64,000 bases of DNA from Bacteroidota bacterium (GCA_018267705.1 JAFDXX010000016.1:1-64000); one strand, 5' to 3'. Numbered from the stretch's first letter, positions 1 to 10,153 are shown. A program made the numbers and translations. Notes: generated by a model not told the origin, from the letters alone.

Positions 1-3000
1 ATGATGGGACTTTTTACAGCACTCATTGTGTGCTGTATTTCAGTAAAAGCCCAATCCCAAACTGTATCGGGCAAGGTAATAGATGCAGATAAAAATACTC
101 CCATTGAAGGAGTTACTGTTAAAGTACTTGGAACTACTACAGTAACTCAAACCAATGCACAAGGTGCTTTCAGCATTAAAGCATCAAAGGGGCAAAAATT
201 AACCTTTAATTATGTTGGCTTTGAAAGTGTAACATATACTGTAGTAGGTGCTACTGCAAATGTTTCTTTGAAAGCAAAAAGTTCTGATTTAGACTCTGTT
301 GTAGTAACAGCTATGGGTATTAAAAAAGAACGAAAAGCCTTAGGTTATGCAGTTACCGAAATAAATGCAACAGAGTTGATGAAAAACAAAAATACAAATG
401 TTATAAACTCTTTAGCAGGAAAAGTACCTGGTGTAAATATTACGCAATTTAGTGGTTCGGCAGGTGCAGGAGCCTCTATTACTATACGTGGAGGTACTTC
501 TACATCTGAAACAAGACAAAACCAACCTTTGTTTGTGATAGATGGTATTATATACGATAACTCTACAACAGTTACAGGTAATACAGGAACTGATGGTTTG
601 TCTCGTAGCAATACCACATACTCAAACCGTATTATGGATATTAATCCGGAAGATGTTGAAAGTTTATCCGTTTTAAAAGGTGCAGCAGCAGCAGCTCTGT
701 ATGGTTCTAAAGCAGCAGATGGTGTGGTTATTATAACCACTAAAAAAGGTGCAGAAGGTGTTACAAAGGTTAGTGTAACCAGTAAAGTAAGCACATCTTG
801 GGCCAATAAATTACCAGAAGTACAAACTACTTTTGGTGTTGGTTCTTATGCTTCTAACGGTGTTTTTAGCAACCTAAACTCTTATAGTTCATGGGGGCAA
901 AAATTCACATCTGCCGATACATTATATAATAATATTGGTAACTTCTTTCAAAATGGTGTGGTATATGATAACAATGTAAATGTATCAGGTGGTTCAAAAA
1001 CAGGTTCTTTTTTCTTATCAGGTTCTAACTTTAATCAAACAGGTATTGTTCCTAATACAAGTTATAAAAAAACTACGTTTAGATTTAATGGAGAACAGAA
1101 GTATGGACGATTAACATTAAATGCTAATGTTGCCTATTCTATTGCAGATATCAATAGAACTTTAACCACAGCAGGTTTATACGGAAGTGGAGTTGGTAGT
1201 ATGCAATCATTGTATAATTGGCCGCAAGCTTTTAATATGAAGAAGTATATAAACTCTGATGGCACACAGTATCGTCCGTATGCAGCAACACTTCCTTTAG
1301 AGAATGATATTGATAACCCTTATTGGATTATTAATCAAGATAACTTAACCTCAACAACTAAACGTATTACAGGAGGTGTAAATGGTAACTATAAAATTGC
1401 AAAGTGGTGGGATGTTATAGCACGTTTGGGTTATGACCAATATTCTACAAATGATTATACTTACATTGCTCCAGGATCAGCATTAGCTCCTTTATATCAA
1501 AGCGGTCGTTTAAGTAAGGATTTAGTTAACTATACTTATATTACTACAACATTCATGAGTAATTTTCATAAAACATTTGGAGCGTTTGATACACACTTAA
1601 TGCTAGGTACTACTTCTGAAAATACAGAAACAAATTCTCAAAACCATTGGGGGTACAATTTTATTACAGCCGGAACCATTAGCTTTAATAATATGGCTAC
1701 AGCAAACAAATTTTTTACTGATGGAACAAGTAGAAGACGTTTGATAGGTGCCTATGGAGAAGCGGGTGTATCGTATAAAAATATTGCATTCCTTACCGCA
1801 ACAGCTCGTAACGATTGGTCATCTACATTACCGGTAGAAAATCAATCTTATTTTTATCCATCAATAAGTGGTTCATTTATTTTTACGGAATTGTTACCTA
1901 AAAACAATATTCTTTCATTTGGTAAAGTGCGTGCAAGCTGGGCACAAGTAGGTAAAGATGCTAATACGTATGCTACTAATACTTATGTAAATCCTCCGTT
2001 TTCAAATGGTTCATATGTAGGAGTGGGTAATCAATACTATGCTGGTAATCCATATATTATACCTGAAATTCAAAGTTCTTGGGAAGTTGGAGGTGAATTT
2101 AGGTTCTTAAATGGTCGTATTGGATTAGATTATACCTATTATCATAGCCAAACTAAAAACCAAATTGGGCAACCAAGATTAGCTCAATCCGGTGGATTTA
2201 TTTTTAGTGCTCTTAATAGTGGTACTGTTATTAATGATGGTATGGAAATAGCAGTTACCGGAAAATTAATAGCTAAAAAAGACTTCACTTGGGATGCAAC
2301 TTTGAACTTCTCTTATAACAAAGGAAGATTAGGTGCATTTATACCGGGCGTACAATATTTCTATCCAACAGACGCTCAGTTTGGTACAGTAAAAGCAGCC
2401 TCTGTTCCAAATGGTGGGTATTTTCTTGGAATGACCGGTTCTCCTTTTTATCATGAATTAAATGCACAAGGAAAAGAAATAGCAAATGGACGCTATCAAG
2501 TTGACCCTACAACAGGTTTATATAAAGTTAACCCTAACAATCCTGTAGTGGGTAATCGTGAACCAGATTTTATTGGTGGATTTAATAATACCTTTCGTTA
2601 TAAAAAATTCATACTATCTATTCTATTTGATATTAGAAAAGGAGGAGATGTGTTTAATGGTACAGAATATGCATTAGTATCAAATGGGTTAAGTAAATTA
2701 ACTACATTAAATGATAGGCAATCAGTAACCGTAACCGGCGTTAACAGTCAAACCGGAGCCGATTTCACACAAACATACAATGCCAATCAGTCCTATACTA
2801 TTGGTAGCACAACAGTTGATGGAAAAAATATGATTCAACGCTATTGGGCAAATTACGCATCTAATTCTATGAATTTTATTACTTCTGTAAACTGGGTTAA
2901 GCTGCGTTCATTGTCATTAACTTATGATTTTACAAGTATGTTGAAGAATCAAAAAGTTATCAAAGGAATTTCAGCAACTGCAGTAGGAACTAATTTATTT

Positions 3001-3138
3001 ACATGGACAAATTATAAAGGTATGGACCCTGAAGTTAGTGCTGCAGGTGGAACAGGAGGTTCTGGTTCTACAGGAATTGATTATTTAGGAGTGCCTGCAG
3101 TGGCAAGCTTTACATTTGGTATAAATCTTACATTTTAA
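1..3138 (+). CDS. SusC/RagA-type TonB-dependent outer-membrane transporter, N-terminus probably outside window
   Basis: This is a TonB-dependent outer-membrane channel of the SusC class, which imports oligosaccharides or peptides captured by its SusD partner. A carboxypeptidase-regulatory-like domain occupies about residues 20-95. The plug domain ends in the hallmark SusC segment ALYGSKAADGVVIITTKKG near residue 231, followed by a long beta-barrel ending in phenylalanine. The first residues are the hydrophobic half of a signal peptide without its usual lysines, so the true start probably lies just upstream of base 1. A SusD gene follows after 3 nt. The substrate cannot be read from the sequence, because no glycosidase or peptidase lies beside the pair. 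Confidence 0.93.
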   Translation: MMGLFTALIVCCISVKAQSQTVSGKVIDADKNTPIEGVTVKVLGTTTVTQTNAQGAFSIKASKGQKLTFNYVGFESVTYTVVGATANVSLKAKSSDLDSVVVTAMGIKKERKALGYAVTEINATELMKNKNTNVINSLAGKVPGVNITQFSGSAGAGASITIRGGTSTSETRQNQPLFVIDGIIYDNSTTVTGNTGTDGLSRSNTTYSNRIMDINPEDVESLSVLKGAAAAALYGSKAADGVVIITTKKGAEGVTKVSVTSKVSTSWANKLPEVQTTFGVGSYASNGVFSNLNSYSSWGQKFTSADTLYNNIGNFFQNGVVYDNNVNVSGGSKTGSFFLSGSNFNQTGIVPNTSYKKTTFRFNGEQKYGRLTLNANVAYSIADINRTLTTAGLYGSGVGSMQSLYNWPQAFNMKKYINSDGTQYRPYAATLPLENDIDNPYWIINQDNLTSTTKRITGGVNGNYKIAKWWDVIARLGYDQYSTNDYTYIAPGSALAPLYQSGRLSKDLVNYTYITTTFMSNFHKTFGAFDTHLMLGTTSENTETNSQNHWGYNFITAGTISFNNMATANKFFTDGTSRRRLIGAYGEAGVSYKNIAFLTATARNDWSSTLPVENQSYFYPSISGSFIFTELLPKNNILSFGKVRASWAQVGKDANTYATNTYVNPPFSNGSYVGVGNQYYAGNPYIIPEIQSSWEVGGEFRFLNGRIGLDYTYYHSQTKNQIGQPRLAQSGGFIFSALNSGTVINDGMEIAVTGKLIAKKDFTWDATLNFSYNKGRLGAFIPGVQYFYPTDAQFGTVKAASVPNGGYFLGMTGSPFYHELNAQGKEIANGRYQVDPTTGLYKVNPNNPVVGNREPDFIGGFNNTFRYKKFILSILFDIRKGGDVFNGTEYALVSNGLSKLTTLNDRQSVTVTGVNSQTGADFTQTYNANQSYTIGSTTVDGKNMIQRYWANYASNSMNFITSVNWVKLRSLSLTYDFTSMLKNQKVIKGISATAVGTNLFTWTNYKGMDPEVSAAGGTGGSGSTGIDYLGVPAVASFTFGINLTF

Positions 3139-3141
3139 TTA

Positions 3142-5145
3142 ATGAAAAAAATTAAGAATATGAAAAATTTAAAATATTTTATATTGGGTTGCATACTTGT
3201 ATTAGGCTCCATTTCATGTAAAAAATGGTTAGATGTTAATAAAGACCCTGATAATCCTAACAATACAAGTGTATTAATTCAAAACCGGTTACCGTGGATT
3301 GAGCATTTTTATCAATATACATCAGGTATTGCTAATTTCCGTACTTCGTGCCAAACAGGTGTTTATTATAGCACCAATGGTTCTCAAAATACCTTTAGCA
3401 CTACATGGGCTGCTTCTACAGGAAATGTTACTACTCCATATCAATCATTTTTTATTGAAGTATCTTCTAATATAGTAGATATGTATAATTCTGCTCAAAA
3501 ACAAGGAGCTTATTATTACATGGCTGCTGCCGATGTATTTCATGCTTTAGGCTATATGGAAATGCTTGACCTATATGGAGAAATGCCATATACGCAGGCA
3601 GGAACAGGAAATCCAAGCCCTAAACCAGACGATGGAAAAACAATTTTTAATGGTTGTATGGCAAAATTAAATGAAGCTATTTATTTATTTAGTAAAACCC
3701 AAGATCCCGGAGCCCCTTCATTTGCTGCTGGTGATATGTGGAATACCGGTAATGTTGACAAATGGACAAAACTATGCTGGGGCTTAAAGGCTCGTTACAT
3801 GCTTAAATTATCTAAAAAAGCAGATTTATATAACCCGGATTCTATTTTATATTGTTTATCAAAAGGTCCTCAATCTAATGCAGATAATATTTTAGCTCCT
3901 TGCTATAATACTACAACTGATGTAGATTATTTATATGGAGATCCCATTGTAACAAATGGAAATTGGGACTATGTAGCATACGGAAGTAATCAACGCATTG
4001 CCCAGTATTACTATAATTTATTAACGAATATGCGTGGTGCAGGAGTTGTTGACCCTCGTATGAGTAAAATTGTACCTGCAGCAATGTCAAACATTCAATT
4101 AGATGTTAATGGTAGAGTTGTATCTTATGTATGGAATAGATCTGTGGGGGTAGATTCTTATGGTCCATCAACTCGGTTGGTAAAAGGAGGCCCAACTTCT
4201 ATTGCTCAGGTATCTTATGCTGTTTCTAGTACCACCCTTAAATATACAATAAGCAATCCTACAGATTTTGCCAATTTTGTTGCAGCTGTTGCTGCAAGTG
4301 GAAAAACATACTCTGTAAGTGGAACAGTAGTATCTGTTACATATCCTGCAGGATCTATATATGTAAATAGTACAAATTACATATTAGCTGGCGATACTTC
4401 TTATGTAAACTTGCGTAGCAGTTCACTTGCTACTTCTGGTATAACTGCTCAAGGCCCTACAGATCTTAATTGGTATATTAATGCTTCAGGATTTACTGCC
4501 GGAGCCATTGCTTCTACAGGATCCTTCCAAGTACGCCCTGTTTCTGATCAAGAAATTTTAACTTATCACGAAATGTGTTTTATTAAAGCAGAAGTTATGA
4601 TGAGAAAAGGGAATAGTGGAGATGCTGCTACTGCCTATAATTTAGGTATCCAATCTCATATTAACATGATGCAAACTAAATTAGCTCAATGGCAAGCTGC
4701 GGGTTATAATAATCCTGATATGTGGCCTATGAGTACAGCTACAATTAGTGCTTATTTGAGTAGTAGTGCAGTTGCCAATGCAGGTAATATAACAATGGCT
4801 GATATTATGTTACAAAAATATATCGCAATGGGTTGTAGTATTGAAAACTATAATGATATGCGTAGATTTAATTTTAGTGCAGGTAATGTTGGAAGCTTTG
4901 GCGTTGTATATCCTGGTTATGATAGAGGTCCTTTATTTACAGGAACCGCTCAATTAACCGGAACTTCTAAAACAGATCCTTTTTATTGGATGCGTCGTTG
5001 GTCATTGCCGCCGGTTTATGAAATACAATATAATGGAGTGAATACACTTGCATTAAATAAGCATGCTGCTGATCCGAATATTTGGGGTATGCCTGTTTGG
5101 TGGGATTGTGCAACCGATGCTGAATATTATGGGTATCTAAAATAA
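3142..5145 (+). CDS. SusD/RagB-family surface lipoprotein
   Basis: This is the substrate-binding lipoprotein that caps the SusC channel on the cell surface. The N-terminus is a lipoprotein signal with lipobox LGSISC and acylated Cys26, followed by KKWLDVNKDPDNPNN, typical of SusD_2-like proteins. The 667 residues are longer than the usual 500-600. A Ser/Thr/Val-rich stretch around residues 350-450 looks like an insertion. The ATG lies 3 nt after the susC stop, so the two are co-transcribed; an in-frame ATG at 3160 is an alternative start that would still leave a signal peptide. A terminator hairpin follows. Confidence 0.92.
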   Translation: MKKIKNMKNLKYFILGCILVLGSISCKKWLDVNKDPDNPNNTSVLIQNRLPWIEHFYQYTSGIANFRTSCQTGVYYSTNGSQNTFSTTWAASTGNVTTPYQSFFIEVSSNIVDMYNSAQKQGAYYYMAAADVFHALGYMEMLDLYGEMPYTQAGTGNPSPKPDDGKTIFNGCMAKLNEAIYLFSKTQDPGAPSFAAGDMWNTGNVDKWTKLCWGLKARYMLKLSKKADLYNPDSILYCLSKGPQSNADNILAPCYNTTTDVDYLYGDPIVTNGNWDYVAYGSNQRIAQYYYNLLTNMRGAGVVDPRMSKIVPAAMSNIQLDVNGRVVSYVWNRSVGVDSYGPSTRLVKGGPTSIAQVSYAVSSTTLKYTISNPTDFANFVAAVAASGKTYSVSGTVVSVTYPAGSIYVNSTNYILAGDTSYVNLRSSSLATSGITAQGPTDLNWYINASGFTAGAIASTGSFQVRPVSDQEILTYHEMCFIKAEVMMRKGNSGDAATAYNLGIQSHINMMQTKLAQWQAAGYNNPDMWPMSTATISAYLSSSAVANAGNITMADIMLQKYIAMGCSIENYNDMRRFNFSAGNVGSFGVVYPGYDRGPLFTGTAQLTGTSKTDPFYWMRRWSLPPVYEIQYNGVNTLALNKHAADPNIWGMPVWWDCATDAEYYGYLK

Positions 5146-5184
5146 GTTCTAAAAAATAGAAAGCGTATTCAACTTTTATAATAT

Positions 5185-5217
5185 AAAGCCCTCGCCAATT
5201 TGGTGGGGCTTTTTTTA
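5185..5217 (+). terminator. intrinsic terminator after the SusC/SusD operon
   Basis: A 7-bp stem AAAGCCC/GGGCTTT (5185-5191 with 5206-5212) is followed by a run of T. It ends the susCD operon and, because the stem is flanked by A and T runs, may also stop transcription from the convergent thr operon. Confidence 0.8.
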
Positions 5218-5247
5218 TAAGAAGAAAAAAATAAGAATAATTTATTC

Positions 5248-6540
5248 TTATTTACTTATTAAATATTCTTTTAAATTTTTAAAATCTGCTTGCATTAAAA
5301 TACTTTCCTTTTTTAAGTTGAATAATCTTTCTACATCTTTAGGTATATCAATTTTTTGATTGATGACTTCTTCAACTGTTTCAGGAAATTTTACCGGATG
5401 TGCTGTTCCTAAAATAAAACCCTTTTCATTTTTATTTTTCAAATAATCTTCTAACGCTTTGTAAGCAACTGCTCCATGTGGGTCTAATATATATTTATAT
5501 TTTTTATAAATTGAATGAATAGTTTTTTTTGTGTTGCTATCGGTTACGCTAACACTACTTAATTTATTTTTTAATTGGTTAAATTGATGGTTAAACAATT
5601 GCATAATACGAATAAAATTACTTGGATTACCAACATCCATTGCATTTGAAATAGTTGCCACAGCTGCTTTTGGTTGATATTGCTCTGTTTGTAAATAATT
5701 TGGTACAACATCATTAGCATTACATGCTGCAATAAAATGATTAGCAGGTAAACCGGAAATATGAGCAACAATTCCTGCACAAATATTTCCAAAATTTCCA
5801 CTGGGCACACAAATAATGGGTGCTTCATTTTCTATCCATTGTTGATAGGCAAAGAAATAATATAATTGTTGTGGTAGCCATCTTGCAACGTTAATTGAGT
5901 TGGCAGAAGTAAGTGATAATTTCTTGTTTAAATCATTATCTGAAAATGCTTGTTTAACCATAGTTTGACAATCGTCAAATGTTCCTTCAACTTCTAAAGC
6001 CGTAATATTTTTTCCGAGTGTTGTTAGTTGTAATTCTTGAACGCGGCTCACTTTTTTTGAAGGGTAAAGTATTACAACGTTCACTCCATCAACTCCTAAA
6101 AATCCATTAGCAACGGCTCCACCGGTATCTCCACTTGTGGCAACCAAAACAGTAATTTCTTTGTTATTATTTCTATTGAAATAACCTAAACAACGGCTCA
6201 TAAATCTTGCACCAATATCTTTAAAAGCTAAGGTGGGGCCATGAAATAATTCTAAAGAAGCAATATTTTCAGAAATTTTTACTAATGGAAAATTAAAGTT
6301 GATGGTTTCATTTATAATTTGTTGTAATGTGTTATTATCAATACTTTCAGCAACATATGGTTTCATTATTGTAAAACCAATTTCTTCTTTTGAATATGAT
6401 TTTATATGATTAATAAACTCTTTTGGTAAGGTTGGAATATATTCCGGAAAATACAAACCTTTATCAGGTGCCTGACCCTTAACAGCCGCTTCTGCAAAGT
6501 TTATTTTTGGCGATTGATGGTTGAGACTATAGTATAGCAT
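5248..6540 (-). CDS. thrC: threonine synthase
   Basis: This PLP enzyme converts O-phosphohomoserine to threonine, the last step of the pathway. The PLP lysine lies in LAFKDIGARF (Lys107), and SGDTGGAVANGF is the phosphate-binding/serine region. Its 430 residues are normal for the family. It is the third gene of a thrA-thrB-thrC operon, 48 nt after thrB. That spacer (6541-6588) is made of degenerate repeats of a TTATAAATTATGA-like unit. Regulation is expected from the threonine-rich leader upstream of thrA. Confidence 0.96.
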   Translation of the reverse strand: MLYYSLNHQSPKINFAEAAVKGQAPDKGLYFPEYIPTLPKEFINHIKSYSKEEIGFTIMKPYVAESIDNNTLQQIINETINFNFPLVKISENIASLELFHGPTLAFKDIGARFMSRCLGYFNRNNNKEITVLVATSGDTGGAVANGFLGVDGVNVVILYPSKKVSRVQELQLTTLGKNITALEVEGTFDDCQTMVKQAFSDNDLNKKLSLTSANSINVARWLPQQLYYFFAYQQWIENEAPIICVPSGNFGNICAGIVAHISGLPANHFIAACNANDVVPNYLQTEQYQPKAAVATISNAMDVGNPSNFIRIMQLFNHQFNQLKNKLSSVSVTDSNTKKTIHSIYKKYKYILDPHGAVAYKALEDYLKNKNEKGFILGTAHPVKFPETVEEVINQKIDIPKDVERLFNLKKESILMQADFKNLKEYLISK

Positions 6541-6588
6541 ATGGAGTTATAAGTTATAAATTATGAGTGGTGAATTATTAGTTATTAA

Positions 6589-7512
6589 TTATTTATTTAC
6601 TATTCTGCATCCTTCTTTATTTATTGTTGTTACATGTGTTTGAAAATCTACGCCCATTTTGTTATAAATTTCTTTCATTACATTTTCTACAATTCTTGCT
6701 GTGTTTGCATTTTGGCTAAGCATAAAAATAGATGGACCACTGCCGCTAATACCGCCGCCCAATGCACCGGCTTCTTTGCATTTATTCTTTACCTCATCAA
6801 ATCCTGGAATTAAAATACTTCTAACAGGTTCAATAATTACATCTTCTAAACTTCTGCTAATTAAATCATAATCATGATTAATGAAACCTGCTACTAATGC
6901 TGCAATATTGCCCCATTGTTTTATAGCATTTTTTAATAATATATTTTGCTTCAAAATTTGTCTTGCATCAGATGTTCTTACTTCAATTTGGGGATGCACA
7001 ACAGTAACGTGCAATTCCGGTGCATTTATTTTGATAATATCTAAAGGATGAATAGAACGAATTAATGTAACGCCACCATAAATAGCAGGAGCAATATTAT
7101 CGGCATGTTTTACACCACTTGCAATTTTTTCTCCGTTCATTGCAAACCGAACTAAATCTGTATTTGTGTATTTGTTGTTTAATAGTTTATTTGCTGCAAA
7201 TACAGACCCGGCGGCACTTGCAGCACTACTGCCAATACCGCTTCCGGGTTTTATACTTTTTTTGTTTACAAGTTTAAAGCCTTTTATTTCGGGCGTTTCT
7301 TCTAATAATGCCAATAATGCAGCACCACAAACATTATCTTCTGCTTTGGTAGGTAAATTAAAATCATCTTCATTAATAATTTCAACTCCAATATTATCAC
7401 TTATTGATAATGTAATAGTATCATTTGGCTCATTTAAAGCAAAACCCAAAATATCAAAACCACAAACAATATTAGCAACAGTTGCAGGACTATGTATTTT
7501 AATTTTTTCCAT
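6589..7512 (-). CDS. thrB: homoserine kinase
   Basis: This GHMP-family kinase phosphorylates homoserine to O-phosphohomoserine using ATP. The GHMP phosphate-binding loop is visible as KPGSGIGSSAASAAGS at residues 88-103, and the C-terminal GHMP motif as GALGGGISGSGPSIF. At 307 residues it has the usual length. It starts 12 nt after the thrA stop codon and is followed by thrC, so the whole aspartate-to-threonine branch is one transcription unit. Confidence 0.96.
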   Translation of the reverse strand: MEKIKIHSPATVANIVCGFDILGFALNEPNDTITLSISDNIGVEIINEDDFNLPTKAEDNVCGAALLALLEETPEIKGFKLVNKKSIKPGSGIGSSAASAAGSVFAANKLLNNKYTNTDLVRFAMNGEKIASGVKHADNIAPAIYGGVTLIRSIHPLDIIKINAPELHVTVVHPQIEVRTSDARQILKQNILLKNAIKQWGNIAALVAGFINHDYDLISRSLEDVIIEPVRSILIPGFDEVKNKCKEAGALGGGISGSGPSIFMLSQNANTARIVENVMKEIYNKMGVDFQTHVTTINKEGCRIVNK

Positions 7513-7524
7513 ATTAAAAATATA

Positions 7525-9969
7525 TTATCTTATTACCCGCATTATATCTGCAAAAACTCCGCTTGCTGTAACATCTGCACCTGCACCTGCACCTTTTATA
7601 ACCATTGGTTGTTCGGGGTAGCGTTCTGTGTAAAACAATACAATATTATCTTTTCCGTATAAATGATAAAAATCTGAGTCTTCAGGCACATGTTGCAAAC
7701 CTACAGCGGCTTTTCCGTTTTCAAAGTTGGCTACAAATTTTAATTTACAGTTTTTATTGGCAGCTTCATTATATAATTGTTTAAAATGAGATTCGTACTT
7801 TGCCATACTTGTATAAAAATCGTTTACATCTCCTTTAAAACATTCTTCAGGTAAAAAACCATTGTTGGTTATATCTTCCATTTCAATTTTGTAACCTGCT
7901 TCTCTGGCTAAAATCATAATTTTACGCATTACATCTGTTCCGCCTAAATCTAATCGAGGATCAGGTTCGGTATAACCTTCTTCTTGTGCTTGTTTTACAA
8001 CATCTGCAAATAGTTTTGTTCCATCATAATTATTAAAAACAAAGTTTAATGTGCCCGATAAAACGGCTTGAATTTTATTTATTTTATCTCCACTTTTTAT
8101 TAAATCATTTAATGTGCCAATAACCGGCAAACCTGCACCTACATTGGTTTCAAATAAAAAAGCAGCATCGTATGCTTTTGATAAATTTTTTAATTGCTTG
8201 TATTGTGTGTATGTACTTGATGCAGCTATTTTATTGCATGCCACTACTGAAATACTTTTGCTAAGAAGTTGATGGTAAATATTAGCTACAGCTGTATTAG
8301 CGGTAACATCTACAAAAACACTGTTGCGTAAATTTTTAATACCAATTGTTTCAACAAAAGAAGCAAGATTCATTGATTCTCCATTTTGTAACAGATCTTT
8401 CCATTTACTTAAATCAATATCATTTCCATTATCAACAAATAACATTTTTTTGCTGTTGGCAATACCTGTAACACGAACTTGTAAATTTAAATTCTGAAGC
8501 AAATAACTTTGTTGTTGATTTATTTGATCTATTAACTTACTTCCTACATTTCCTGCACCTACAATAAATAAGTTTAATTGTTTATATGTTGATTCAAAGA
8601 ATGCTTCGTGCAAAACATTCACTGCTTTTTTTACATCGGTATTTGCTATCACTGCAGAAATATTTCTTTCTGAAGAACCTTGTGCAATTGCACGAATGTT
8701 GATACCATTTCTTCCTAATGCAGCAAACATACGCCCTGCAATACCTTGGTGGCTTTTCATTTTATCTCCTACTAAAGCAATAATGCTTAATTCTGTTTCA
8801 ACCTTTAGGGGTTCTAATAAACCTATTTTTAATTCATATTCAAATGCAGTATCGGTTGCTTGTTTTGCTTTTTCAAAATCAATTACATTTATTGCTACAG
8901 AAATAGAATGTTCACTGCTGCTTTGTGTAATTAAGATTACATTTATTTTTTCGGTTGCTAATGCTTCAAACAAACGTTTACTAAAACCGGGAATACCAAC
9001 CATTCCGCTTCCTTCTAAACTTAATAATGCAATTTGGTTGATGCTTGAAATTCCTGTAACAACATTATCATCATGCCGTACATTTTGTTCAATTAATGTT
9101 CCATATTCATCTGAAGCAAATGTGTTTTTAATCCATATAGGAATATTTTTTTGCATAGCAGGTTGAATGGTTGGGGGATAAATAACTTTTGCACCAAAGT
9201 GCGAGAGTTCCATTGCTTCTTGATAAGAAATATTTTTTATTGTTTTTGCATTGCTTACCCAGCGTGGGTCGGCAGTCATCATGCCTGTAACATCTGTCCA
9301 AATTTCTAAATCGGTTGCGTTAACTGCATTTGCAAAAATGGCTGCAGTGTAATCACTTCCGCCTCGTCCTAAAGTTGTAATTTGATTATCTGCATTACTT
9401 GCTATAAAACCCGGAGCAAGAAAAATATTTTGTGAAGTGGAATTGATTTTTTCTATAATTAATTTATTTGTATTAACAAAATCAACTGCTGCAAAACCAA
9501 AATTGCTATTTGTTTTTATTAATTCTCTGCTATCTAACCATTCATTATTTATATTTTGTGTTTGAAGAAAATTTGAAATAATTAGTGATGAAAGTAATTC
9601 TCCGTAACTTACAATTTTATCTTGCGTACGTTTTGATAATTCATTTAAACGAAACACACCTTCGCAAATATCTTCTAATTCATTAAACTGTTGTTTTACT
9701 TTGCTTAAACAAGCACTTTGTGCAGTAACAGGCAATAAACTTTTTACGGTTTCTATATGTCTTTTTTCAATGCTTAATAAAATGTCTTTATAAGTTTCAT
9801 TGCTATTTGATGCTAAAAAGCCGGCTTGCAATAATTTGTCTGTAACACCTCCTAATGCAGAAACTATTACAATTATTTTTTTGTAAGATGTTTTTTGTAA
9901 AATATTTGCAACCTTTTGTATGCTTTGAGCATTGGCTACAGATGAGCCTCCGAATTTTAGAACTTTCAT
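7525..9969 (-). CDS. thrA: bifunctional aspartokinase/homoserine dehydrogenase
   Basis: This fused enzyme catalyses the first and third steps of the aspartate pathway. The aspartokinase domain begins with KFGGSSVA at residues 5-12 and includes a GRGGSDYTA region. Two ACT-type regulatory domains lie at about residues 310-460, consistent with allosteric control by threonine. The homoserine dehydrogenase domain starts with the Rossmann motif IVGAGNVGSK near residue 467. At 814 residues it matches the usual fused ThrA length of about 820. The ATG at 9969 is followed directly by the kinase motif, which fixes the start. A leader peptide lies 99 nt upstream. Confidence 0.97.
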   Translation of the reverse strand: MKVLKFGGSSVANAQSIQKVANILQKTSYKKIIVIVSALGGVTDKLLQAGFLASNSNETYKDILLSIEKRHIETVKSLLPVTAQSACLSKVKQQFNELEDICEGVFRLNELSKRTQDKIVSYGELLSSLIISNFLQTQNINNEWLDSRELIKTNSNFGFAAVDFVNTNKLIIEKINSTSQNIFLAPGFIASNADNQITTLGRGGSDYTAAIFANAVNATDLEIWTDVTGMMTADPRWVSNAKTIKNISYQEAMELSHFGAKVIYPPTIQPAMQKNIPIWIKNTFASDEYGTLIEQNVRHDDNVVTGISSINQIALLSLEGSGMVGIPGFSKRLFEALATEKINVILITQSSSEHSISVAINVIDFEKAKQATDTAFEYELKIGLLEPLKVETELSIIALVGDKMKSHQGIAGRMFAALGRNGINIRAIAQGSSERNISAVIANTDVKKAVNVLHEAFFESTYKQLNLFIVGAGNVGSKLIDQINQQQSYLLQNLNLQVRVTGIANSKKMLFVDNGNDIDLSKWKDLLQNGESMNLASFVETIGIKNLRNSVFVDVTANTAVANIYHQLLSKSISVVACNKIAASSTYTQYKQLKNLSKAYDAAFLFETNVGAGLPVIGTLNDLIKSGDKINKIQAVLSGTLNFVFNNYDGTKLFADVVKQAQEEGYTEPDPRLDLGGTDVMRKIMILAREAGYKIEMEDITNNGFLPEECFKGDVNDFYTSMAKYESHFKQLYNEAANKNCKLKFVANFENGKAAVGLQHVPEDSDFYHLYGKDNIVLFYTERYPEQPMVIKGAGAGADVTASGVFADIMRVIR

Positions 9970-10008
9970 TTTTTAGAATACTTGTATATTGATAGAATAG
10001 TGTTAATA

Positions 10009-10021
10009 ACCTTTATAAGGT
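10009..10021 (-). promoter_or_regulatory. second small hairpin in the thr leader
   Basis: A short inverted repeat ACCTT-TAT-AAGGT lies about 40 nt before the thrA start. It has no T-run after it on the minus strand, so it is not a classical terminator. It could take part in an alternative fold with the stop-codon hairpin upstream, but no clear mutual pairing was found. Confidence 0.35.
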
Positions 10022-10061
10022 GTGAGGAGCTTTAATCCTATATGGATGATATGATAATGAT

Positions 10062-10079
10062 TTACCCTTTACAGGGTAA
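10062..10079 (-). promoter_or_regulatory. hairpin overlapping the leader-peptide stop codon (putative attenuator)
   Basis: The perfect 6-bp inverted repeat TTACCC/GGGTAA with loop TTTACA spans the last codons and stop of the threonine leader. A ribosome stalled on the threonine codons just before it, or one finishing translation, would determine whether this hairpin forms. No poly-U tract follows, so any termination would have to be Rho-dependent, or control could act on thrA translation. Confidence 0.55.
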
Positions 10080-10143
10080 TAGTAATGGTTGTAGCTGTTG
10101 CTGCTACAAATAATGAAGTGAATATGGTTGTTTGTTTTTGCAT
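10069..10143 (-). CDS. threonine operon leader peptide (ThrL-like)
   Basis: This 24-codon reading frame begins MQKQTTIF and ends TTITITL. Eight of its 24 residues are threonine (codons ACA, ACC and ACT) and three are isoleucine, clustered just before the stop. It lies on the same strand 99 nt upstream of thrA and overlaps a hairpin at its stop codon. That is the layout of ribosome-mediated attenuation, as in enterobacterial thrL, although the sequence is not obviously homologous. A promoter-like pair lies immediately upstream. It is too short to be found by length alone; composition and context support it. Confidence 0.82.
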   Translation of the reverse strand: MQKQTTIFTSLFVAATATTITITL

Positions 10144-10153
10144 TACTATGTTG

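Noticed and set aside
345..806. A 153-codon open frame on the minus strand inside the SusC gene.
   Set aside because: It is antisense to a clearly conserved SusC plug domain, has no signal, motif or promoter, and its composition fits an antisense shadow of AT-rich coding sequence.
8696..9166. A 156-codon plus-strand frame opposite thrA.
   Set aside because: The opposite strand encodes conserved ACT and kinase domains of ThrA; the frame has no recognisable motif.
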